Position numbers and translations under genes: made by a program. From the NCBI GenBank assembly GCA_964448935.1, contig CAYVBE010000243.1, positions 1 to 5,358 on the forward strand: 5,358 nucleotides of DNA. The letters run 5' to 3'. Below, one piece after another: positions 1 to 5,358 of this stretch. The notes beneath the pieces are model-generated. The model saw nothing but the letters and a program-made list of their open reading frames with translations, did not search any database and had not been told where the DNA came from. Source of the DNA: CAYVBE01 sp964448935 (GTDB lineage: Bacteria > Planctomycetota > Brocadiia > SM23-32). The number at the start of each line of letters is the position of its first letter. The stretch's first letter is position 1.

Positions 1-543
1 GAGGTGACCGTGCAGCAGCAGATTGACGGCACCGAGGACGAGATGAAGGACACCGCGGCCAGCCAGGCGGTCTGGACCGAGATACGGTGGAAGGAGGACC
101 CGCACCTGCCCGACGGAAGCTGGGACTACGTGAACGCCCAGCACTACATCCACAAGCACAAAGAGGACCTGACCCACATCCACCGGCTGGATGGGGTGGA
201 CATCACCGAGGAGAACCTGGGCGACCTGCCGCGCGAATACCTGGGCCGGCGGCACCGCGGGGTCTCATGCATGCACGAGGTGGAGCGGCTGCCGGAGGAA
301 TTCGTCGGCCTGCCCAACGGCCACTGCGGGTCGCACCAGTTCCTGGTGCAGGATTTCATGGAAGCCATGGACACCGGCAAGCTGCCGCCCAACCACGTCT
401 GGCTCGGCGTGCGCTACGCCGCGCCCGGCGCGGTGGCGCACGAGTCCTGCAAGCTCGAGGGGGAACGGCTGAGCATACCCGACTTCGGAAAGCCGCCGAC
501 CGGTGCTGAGTGCATAGACCCGCTTGTCCGGCTGCGTGACTGA
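1..543 (+). CDS. Gfo/Idh/MocA-type oxidoreductase, C-terminal part (5' end outside the window)
   Basis: This is the last 180 codons or so of a gene whose reading frame is open back to base 1. The GTG at base 4 is therefore probably internal, and the N-terminal Rossmann domain that would bind NAD(P) is not in the window. Counting from that GTG, residues 107-118 (HCGSHQFLVQDF) and 140-148 (APGAVAHES), followed by a 'GERLSIPDFG' strand, resemble the end of the substrate-binding domain in many Gfo/Idh/MocA proteins: a GGSH-x-FLV-x-EF helix, then APG-x-x-AHES, then a V/IPDF tail. Members oxidise or reduce sugars, inositols and related polyols, and some remove sugars by an oxidation-elimination route. 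The gene ends in TGA 39 bases before the GH3 gene, so it probably belongs to the same operon and acts on the same sugar. The substrate cannot be read from this fragment. The family call rests on remembered motifs, not an alignment. Confidence 0.72.
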   Translation, partial: EVTVQQQIDGTEDEMKDTAASQAVWTEIRWKEDPHLPDGSWDYVNAQHYIHKHKEDLTHIHRLDGVDITEENLGDLPREYLGRRHRGVSCMHEVERLPEEFVGLPNGHCGSHQFLVQDFMEAMDTGKLPPNHVWLGVRYAAPGAVAHESCKLEGERLSIPDFGKPPTGAECIDPLVRLRD

Positions 544-571
544 TGGGCCGCGTTCTCCCAACTTCATGTAT

Positions 572-575
572 GGAG
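572..575 (+). promoter_or_regulatory. Shine-Dalgarno site of the GH3 gene
   Basis: GGAG lies 7 bases before the ATG at 583 and supports that start. The 39-base gap between the upstream stop codon and this ATG shows no convincing promoter or terminator, which fits co-transcription with the oxidoreductase gene. Confidence 0.6.
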
Positions 576-582
576 ACAGGTT

Positions 583-3045
583 ATGCTGAGTGAATACGAA
601 CATTTCACGCCGGCCGGCCCGGAAGTGGAGCGGCGGGTGGACAGGCTGCTGTCCGGTCTGACCCTTGAGCAGAAGGTCCGCTTGCTCGGCGGGACGGGCT
701 TCACCACACAGCCCATCGAGTCCGCCGACATTCCGGCGTTCGTCATGTCCGACGGTCCCGTCGGCGTGCACCGCAAGCCGGAGTCAACCGCCTACCCTGC
801 GACGATCTGCCTGGCGGCCGCGTGGGACCGGGACCTGGCCTACCGCTACGGCAGCGCGCTGGGGCAGGACGCACGGGCCGCGGGCGTCCACTTCGTGCTG
901 GGGCCGGCGCTGAATATCTACCGCTCGCCGCTTTGCGGGCGTAACTTCGAGTACATGGGCGAGGATCCGTATCTGGCGGGGGAGACCGCGGCGGCCTACG
1001 TGCGCGGCGTGCAGGACCGGGGCGTCTGCGCCACGCCGAAGCATTTCGTCCTCAACTTCATGGAATACAAGCGCTATTTCGCCTCCAGCGACGTGGACGA
1101 GCGGACACTGCGGGAGGTCTACGCCGCAGCTTTCCGCCGGCCGATCCGGGACGGCGGCGCGGGCGCGGTCATGAGCGCCTACAATCTGGTCAACTCGGTG
1201 CACTGCAGCGAGCACCCGCACCTGCTGCTGGAGATACTGAAGGGCGATTGGGGCTTCCAGGGCCTGGTGATGTCGGACTGGGTCTCGACGCACAGCGGGC
1301 TCCGGGCCGCGCTGGGCGGGCTGGACCTGGAGATGCCGACCGGCGAGTACATGAACGCGGAGAACCTGATCCCTGCGGTGCGCGACGGGCGGCTGCCGGC
1401 GAGTGTGATTGACGACAAGGTGCGGCGCATCCTGCGGGTGGCCGTCTGCTTCGGCTGGCTGGACCGGCCGCAGAAGGACGAGGACATACCGGCGTACTCC
1501 GATCTGTCGAGAGAGGTTACCCTGCAGACCGCCCGGCGGGGCATGGTGCTGCTGCGCAACGAGGATGGGACCTTACCGCTCGACTTCTCGAGCATCGGAA
1601 AGATCGCCGTCATCGGACCCTCCGCCTACCCGGCGGTCACGGGCGGCGGCGGTTCGTCCTGCGTCAAGCCGGCCAGGGCTATCAGCATACTTGAGGGAAT
1701 CCGGGCCGCTGCCGGGGACGTGGAGGTCCTGTTTGCCAAAGGCTGCGACCCCTGGCGGCAGGAGGAGGCGTGGGCCGATGCACCGTTCCAGACGCCCGAC
1801 GGCGAGGACGGCCTGCTGGGGCATTATTACAGCAACCGCGAGTTCGAGGGCGAGCCGGGCGTGGTGCGCGCGGACAATCCCATGAACCTCCTCTGGATGC
1901 TTGACCCGCCCGCGGAGGGCATTGACAAGGAGAACCATTCCATCCGTTGGACCGGCTCGCTGCGCCCGGAGCGGGACGGCCGGCACATCTTCTACTTCTC
2001 CGCCGGCGACGGCGAATATCGCGTGCGCGTGGGCGGTGAGGTGCTCTTCGAAGCCTGGGGCGAATGGGAGAGCGGGCCGCAGCGCCGCTACACTACGCTC
2101 AGCGCCGACCGCGACTACGAGGTGTGTATCGAGTTCAGGCCGGTCCGCGCCTACAACTGGGTGCAGTTCGGCTGGGAGCACGAGGACGCCGTCTGGCCGG
2201 ATCGTGAAAAGGCCCTCGAGATCGCCCGCGAGGCGGACCTGGTCATCTACTGCGGCGGGCACTCGAAGTTCAGCGAAGGAGAGAACTTCGACCGCACCTT
2301 CGGCATGCCGGAGGAGGCCGAGGAGTTGCTGCTGGAAGTGCTGGATCGGGGCACCGATACCGTGGTGGTGCTGAGCGGCGGCGGCAACATAGACATGCGC
2401 TCCTGGGCCGACCGGGTGAAGGCCATCCTGCACGCCTGGTATCCGGGGCAGGAGGGCGGCACGGCGGTGGCCGACATCCTGTTCGGCAAGGTCAATCCCT
2501 CCGGGAAGCTGCCCGTGACCTTCGAGGAGCGGCTGGAAGACCGTTCTTCCTACGATTGCTACCACGACGAGGACGGCGATGACCGTGTGGAGTTGAAGGA
2601 CGGCGTCTTCGGCGGCTACCGGCACTTCGACCGGGCGGGCGTCCAGCCGCGCTTCCCCTTCGGCTTCGGCCTCAGCTACACGGAGTTCGATTACGAGAAC
2701 CTGCAGCTCTCGACCGAGATTGTCGGACCGGGGGAGTCCGTGGACGTGACCTTCGACATCACCAACACCGGGGAGCGGGCGGGGGCCGAGGTGGCCCAGG
2801 TGTATGTGTCCGACCCGGAGGCGTCGGTGCCGCGGCCCGTTAAGGAGTTGAAGGGCTACGTGCGGGTTGAGCTGGAGCCCGGCGAGCGGAAATCGGTGAC
2901 CGTCTCGATCGAGGCGGAGGACCTGGAGTTCTACGACATGGAAGCGGACCGATGGGTTGCGGAGCCGGGTGCATTCGAGGTGCTGATCGGCGCCTCCTGT
3001 GCCGACATCCGGCTGCGAGGCTCCTTCGATCTGGCAGATGACTGA
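583..3045 (+). CDS. Family GH3 beta-glycosidase with inserted PA14 domain
   Basis: This 820-residue enzyme should hydrolyse terminal beta-linked sugars with retention. Residues ~20-300 form the GH3 N-terminal barrel: DGPVGVH at 57-63, the GRNFEYMGEDP loop at 119-129, KHF at 153-155 with N158, E161 and R164, and the nucleophile D232 in VMSDW. Residues ~320-400 begin the second GH3 domain. It is interrupted at ~405-540 by a PA14 domain (GLLGHYYSN... to ...NWVQFGW), as in PA14-type GH3 enzymes such as the Kluyveromyces marxianus beta-glucosidase. The domain resumes with SEGENFDRTF at 564-573, where E567 is the likely acid/base (E565 is the alternative). PFGFGLSYTEF at 692-702 leads into a fibronectin III-like domain (~715-810). 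The length is normal for this architecture. The N-terminus is hydrophilic with no signal peptide or lipobox, so the enzyme is probably cytoplasmic. GH3 covers beta-glucosidase, xylosidase, arabinofuranosidase and other activities, and the exact sugar is not determinable here. Confidence 0.95.
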   Translation: MLSEYEHFTPAGPEVERRVDRLLSGLTLEQKVRLLGGTGFTTQPIESADIPAFVMSDGPVGVHRKPESTAYPATICLAAAWDRDLAYRYGSALGQDARAAGVHFVLGPALNIYRSPLCGRNFEYMGEDPYLAGETAAAYVRGVQDRGVCATPKHFVLNFMEYKRYFASSDVDERTLREVYAAAFRRPIRDGGAGAVMSAYNLVNSVHCSEHPHLLLEILKGDWGFQGLVMSDWVSTHSGLRAALGGLDLEMPTGEYMNAENLIPAVRDGRLPASVIDDKVRRILRVAVCFGWLDRPQKDEDIPAYSDLSREVTLQTARRGMVLLRNEDGTLPLDFSSIGKIAVIGPSAYPAVTGGGGSSCVKPARAISILEGIRAAAGDVEVLFAKGCDPWRQEEAWADAPFQTPDGEDGLLGHYYSNREFEGEPGVVRADNPMNLLWMLDPPAEGIDKENHSIRWTGSLRPERDGRHIFYFSAGDGEYRVRVGGEVLFEAWGEWESGPQRRYTTLSADRDYEVCIEFRPVRAYNWVQFGWEHEDAVWPDREKALEIAREADLVIYCGGHSKFSEGENFDRTFGMPEEAEELLLEVLDRGTDTVVVLSGGGNIDMRSWADRVKAILHAWYPGQEGGTAVADILFGKVNPSGKLPVTFEERLEDRSSYDCYHDEDGDDRVELKDGVFGGYRHFDRAGVQPRFPFGFGLSYTEFDYENLQLSTEIVGPGESVDVTFDITNTGERAGAEVAQVYVSDPEASVPRPVKELKGYVRVELEPGERKSVTVSIEAEDLEFYDMEADRWVAEPGAFEVLIGASCADIRLRGSFDLADD

Positions 3046-3054
3046 ACCGGAAGG

Positions 3055-3059
3055 AAGGA
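3055..3059 (+). promoter_or_regulatory. Shine-Dalgarno site fixing the first sulfatase start
   Basis: AAGGA ends 5 bases before the ATG at 3065. A second AAGGA copy at 3051-3055 partly overlaps it, giving a 9-base spacing. These sites favour the ATG at 3065 over the in-frame GTG at 2999, which would overlap the GH3 gene by 47 bases and add 22 residues lacking any family feature. Confidence 0.7.
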
Positions 3060-3064
3060 CCAAC

Positions 3065-4480
3065 ATGGCGGACGAGCGACCGAACATTCTGCTCCTTATG
3101 ACCGATCAGCAGCGCGGCGATTGCCTGGGTCTGGACGGGCATCCCGTGCTTCAGACCCCTTACCTGGATGACATGGGTGCCTCGGGCGTGCACTTCACCA
3201 ATGCCTACACCGAGTGCCCCGTCTGCATCCCGGCCCGGCGCAGTTTGATGACCGGGAAGCGGCCCAGCTCGCACGGGGTGATGATGAACTACAACACCCA
3301 CCTGGACGGACCGACGCTGCCCGGCGTGCTGTCGCAGGCGGGCTACCAGACGCACCTGGTGGGCAAGCTGCACCTGTGGCCGCTGCGCAAGCTCTACGGG
3401 TTCGACAGCGCGGTCTGGTCGGACGGCATCGAGCGCGCGCAGCCCGATGATTACGAGCGGTTCCTGCAGCGCTCCGGGGTCAACATCCCCCGGCCGGTCC
3501 ACTCGCACGGGATGAACATCAACGGCTATCCGGTGCGCCCGTGGCACCTGGACGAGCACCTGCACTTCAGCAACTGGTGCGCGCACGGGGCGCTGGACTT
3601 CCTGGAGCGCCGCGACCCCACGGTGCCGTTCTTCCTGAAGGTCAGCTTTCTCCACCCCCACGAGCCGTGCACGCCGCCGAAGCATTACTATGACCGCTAC
3701 ATGAGCATGGACCTGCCGGAGCCCTGCGTCGGCGACTGGGCGCGGGTCTACGACGAGCCGCAGCGCGGCACGCCCATCGCACCGTGGCGGCTGAACCTTA
3801 CGCCGCGCTTGATGAAGCAGTACCGCGCCGGCTACTACGGCTCCATAGACCACATTGACAGCCAGATCGGGCGCATCCTGAACGCACTTCCCGGCAACAC
3901 CATCGTCGTGTTCCTGTCCGACCACGGCGACATGCTGGGCGACCATCAGTGGCTGCGCAAGCGGAGCGGCTACGAGGGCTCGGCGCGCGTGCCGATGCTG
4001 ATGAACTTCCCACGCTCGATGGGGCTGCAGCAGGGGCGCGCGCTGGAAGAGCCGGTGCAGTTGATGGACGTCATGCCCACGCTGTTGGAGGCGGCCGGGG
4101 CCGAGATACCGGAGGCCGTCGAGGGCCGCAGCGTGCTGAGCCTGCTGCGCGGCGAGACGGACTGGCGCGAATACGTCCACGGCGAGTGCGCCGAGGTGCC
4201 TACGCTGGACAGCGGCACGCAGTACCTCACCGACGGCCGCCGCAAATACATCTGGTATCCCGGGCGCGGCGAGGAGCAGTTTTTCGACCTGGAGAACGAC
4301 CTGCACGAGATGGTGGACCTGGCCGGCGATCCCGCGTGGGAGGACGAGATATCGCTCTGGCGAGAGCGGCTGGTCCGGGAGCTGGAAGGCAGGCCGGAGG
4401 GCTTCGTTCGGGACGGGAAGCTGGCGAAGCTGGAGGGCACCACGCCCAGGTTCATGCCCGGTTACAAGAAGCCGGAGTAG
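3065..4480 (+). CDS. Type I (formylglycine-dependent) sulfatase, cytoplasmic
   Basis: This complete 471-residue protein belongs to the alkaline phosphatase/sulfatase superfamily and probably removes sulfate esters from a sugar or small metabolite. It begins directly with the first core strand (RPNILLLMTDQQRGD), giving the metal ligands D14 and Q15. The formylglycine motif is CIPAR at 54-58 followed by TGK, so C54 should be oxidised to formylglycine by a separate maturase not seen here. Other expected residues are K101 and H103 (GKLHL), H199 (SFLHPHEP), D286 and H287 (LSDHGDMLGDH) and K299 (LRKRSGYEGSARVP). The C-terminal part (TDGRRKYIWYPG, FFDLENDLHE, then EGRPEGFVRDGKL) resembles a common bacterial sulfatase subgroup. 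There is no signal peptide, which is unusual beside the many exported sulfatases. The gene follows the GH3 stop by 19 bases. Phosphonate monoester or other phosphoester hydrolysis cannot be excluded, because relatives share this fold. Confidence 0.93.
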   Translation: MADERPNILLLMTDQQRGDCLGLDGHPVLQTPYLDDMGASGVHFTNAYTECPVCIPARRSLMTGKRPSSHGVMMNYNTHLDGPTLPGVLSQAGYQTHLVGKLHLWPLRKLYGFDSAVWSDGIERAQPDDYERFLQRSGVNIPRPVHSHGMNINGYPVRPWHLDEHLHFSNWCAHGALDFLERRDPTVPFFLKVSFLHPHEPCTPPKHYYDRYMSMDLPEPCVGDWARVYDEPQRGTPIAPWRLNLTPRLMKQYRAGYYGSIDHIDSQIGRILNALPGNTIVVFLSDHGDMLGDHQWLRKRSGYEGSARVPMLMNFPRSMGLQQGRALEEPVQLMDVMPTLLEAAGAEIPEAVEGRSVLSLLRGETDWREYVHGECAEVPTLDSGTQYLTDGRRKYIWYPGRGEEQFFDLENDLHEMVDLAGDPAWEDEISLWRERLVRELEGRPEGFVRDGKLAKLEGTTPRFMPGYKKPE

Positions 4481-4484
4481 GAGG
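4479..4484 (+). promoter_or_regulatory. Shine-Dalgarno site overlapping the upstream stop codon
   Basis: AGGAGG begins on the last two bases of the TAG stop of the first sulfatase and ends 5 bases before the ATG at 4490. This strong site sets the start of the second sulfatase and implies tight translational linkage of the two genes. Confidence 0.8.
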
Positions 4485-4489
4485 GCCGA

Positions 4490-5358
4490 ATGCCTTCACG
4501 CCCCAACATAGTCCTCTTCAACGTCGAGCACTTCCGAGCCGATGTGCTGGCGCATCTGGGCAACCCGGCCTCCGCGACGCCCAACCTCGACCGCATCGCG
4601 GAGACAGACGGCGTTTCCTTCCGCCACGCCTTCTGCCAGAACCCCGTCTGCACGCCGAGCCGCTGCTCGTTCATGACGGGCTGGTATCCGCACGTGCATG
4701 GTCACCGCACCATGCACCACATGCTCCACGCGCACGAGCCGGTCCTGCTGCGGACGCTCAAGGACGCGGGCTACTACGTCTGGTGGGCCGGCCGGAATGA
4801 TCTCATCCCGGGCGACGCGAGCAAAGAGCCCTACTGCCACCGCTATCATAGCGGCGAGGAGTACGGGCCGCCGGACGGGGGACCACGCGAGGCGAAGCCG
4901 GCCTTTCTGGGCAGCCTGGCGAAAGAGATGCGCGGCGAGCCGGGCAGCGACACCTACTATTCCATGCTCGTCGGCGAGCTGGAGGCCGGCCCGGACGGCC
5001 GGTACTTCGACTGGGACCGGGCCAACCTGATGGCCACGATTGACCTGGTGCGGGACCCGCCGGACGACCGGCCGCTCTGTCTGTATATCGGCATGTCCCG
5101 CGCGGCGCCGCCGTTCGGAATCGAGGAGCCGTGGTACTCCCTGATTGACCGCGACGAGCTGCCGCCGCGCACCCCGGCGCCGGAGAGCCGGGAGGGCAAG
5201 CCGGCCATGATGCGCGGCATCCGGGAGCGGCGGAACATGCAGTCCTGGAGCGAGGAGCGGTGGAACGAGATGCGCGCCGTCTATTACGGCATGTGCGCGC
5301 GGCTGGACCACCAGTTCGGCCTGCTCATGGACGCGCTCAGGGAGGCGGACATCTACGA
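4490..5358 (+). CDS. Second sulfatase-family protein with altered active-site positions (3' end outside the window)
   Basis: The first 289 residues are visible and the frame is open at the right edge. The fold assignment rests on the N-terminal strand PSRPNIVLFN, NPASATPNLDRIA at 25-37, a perfect formylglycine motif CTPSR at 54-58 followed by CSFMTGWYP, LLRTLKDAGYYVWWAG at 86-101, and MRAVYYGMCARLDHQFG at 261-277, matching the YYGSIDHIDSQIG stretch of the neighbouring sulfatase. Several key positions differ from that neighbour: E13-H14 for D14-Q15, R102-N103-D104 for K101-L102-H103, and A206 for the catalytic H199. The C-terminal metal ligands (Asp-Asn/His) and lysine lie beyond the window. 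There is no signal peptide. It starts 9 bases after the first sulfatase, so co-expression is nearly certain. It could be a sulfatase of another subfamily, a related phosphohydrolase, or an impaired partner. Family membership is clear, but activity is not. Confidence 0.88.
   Translation, partial: MPSRPNIVLFNVEHFRADVLAHLGNPASATPNLDRIAETDGVSFRHAFCQNPVCTPSRCSFMTGWYPHVHGHRTMHHMLHAHEPVLLRTLKDAGYYVWWAGRNDLIPGDASKEPYCHRYHSGEEYGPPDGGPREAKPAFLGSLAKEMRGEPGSDTYYSMLVGELEAGPDGRYFDWDRANLMATIDLVRDPPDDRPLCLYIGMSRAAPPFGIEEPWYSLIDRDELPPRTPAPESREGKPAMMRGIRERRNMQSWSEERWNEMRAVYYGMCARLDHQFGLLMDALREADIY

Noticed and set aside
4..6. GTG as the true start of the first gene
   Set aside because: The frame is open to the window edge, no ribosome site can be seen, and the product would lack the whole nucleotide-binding domain. 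It is better read as a truncated gene.
542..592. Short ATG frame overlapping the TGA stop of the oxidoreductase gene
   Set aside because: It encodes only 16 codons, ends inside the GH3 start and has no feature suggesting a leader peptide.
2999..3064. Upstream GTG start for the first sulfatase
   Set aside because: It would overlap the GH3 coding end by 47 bases and add 22 residues without a family match. The ATG at 3065 has a good Shine-Dalgarno sequence and places the core strand at the N-terminus.
1573..3087. Long open frame on the - strand (504 codons) opposite the GH3 gene
   Set aside because: It lies antisense to a clearly recognised GH3 gene, shows no family motif, and is the usual by-product of high GC, where stop codons are rare in the opposite frame.
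2840..4306. Long open frame on the - strand (488 codons) opposite the first sulfatase
   Set aside because: The composition is low-complexity Ala/Val/Arg/His-rich and there is no recognisable domain. The + strand frame has all sulfatase motifs.
3949..4800. Open frame on the + strand (283 codons) spanning the two sulfatases
   Set aside because: It is a shifted frame rich in Arg, Ala and Gly that covers the end of one real gene and the start of the next. There is no motif support.
4496..5311. Open frame on the - strand (271 codons) opposite the second sulfatase
   Set aside because: It is an antisense shadow of a recognised gene, with no family resemblance.

Overview
The window is about two-thirds GC and carries one strand of closely packed genes, all on the + strand. 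It looks like a piece of a carbohydrate-catabolic operon from a free-living bacterium. Sulfatase and Gfo/Idh/MocA genes packed with glycoside hydrolases are typical of Planctomycetota, Verrucomicrobiota/Lentisphaerota, Armatimonadota and related lineages, and also occur in some Bacillota. The sequence alone does not settle the phylum. ATA is used repeatedly for isoleucine despite the high GC, which argues mildly against typical GC-rich actinobacteria or pseudomonads.

Layout: (1) 1-543, the 3' end of a probable Gfo/Idh/MocA-type NAD(P)-dependent oxidoreductase whose start lies upstream of the window. (2) 583-3045, a complete 820-residue family GH3 beta-glycosidase with an inserted PA14 domain. 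(3) 3065-4480, a complete 471-residue type I (formylglycine) sulfatase with all expected active-site residues. (4) 4490-5358, the first 289 codons of a second, clearly different sulfatase-family protein that runs off the right edge. Gaps between genes are 39, 19 and 9 bases. Each downstream gene has its own Shine-Dalgarno sequence, so a single polycistronic transcript is likely. No promoter, terminator, RNA gene, repeat array, mobile element or CRISPR was seen, and no stretch over 300 bases lacks a gene.

Working model (inference): the two sulfatase-family proteins strip sulfate from, or otherwise process, a sulfated or decorated sugar. The GH3 enzyme releases the terminal sugar and the oxidoreductase acts on the sugar ring. 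None of the three proteins with a visible N-terminus has a signal peptide, so processing probably takes place in the cytoplasm after uptake of a small oligosaccharide or glycoside.

The most interesting point is the second sulfatase. It keeps a perfect formylglycine motif (CTPSR), but the positions that line up with the first metal-binding pair, a catalytic Lys-x-His and the catalytic His of its neighbour are Glu-His, Arg-x-Asp and Ala. It may be a variant enzyme with different chemistry, or a partner protein.
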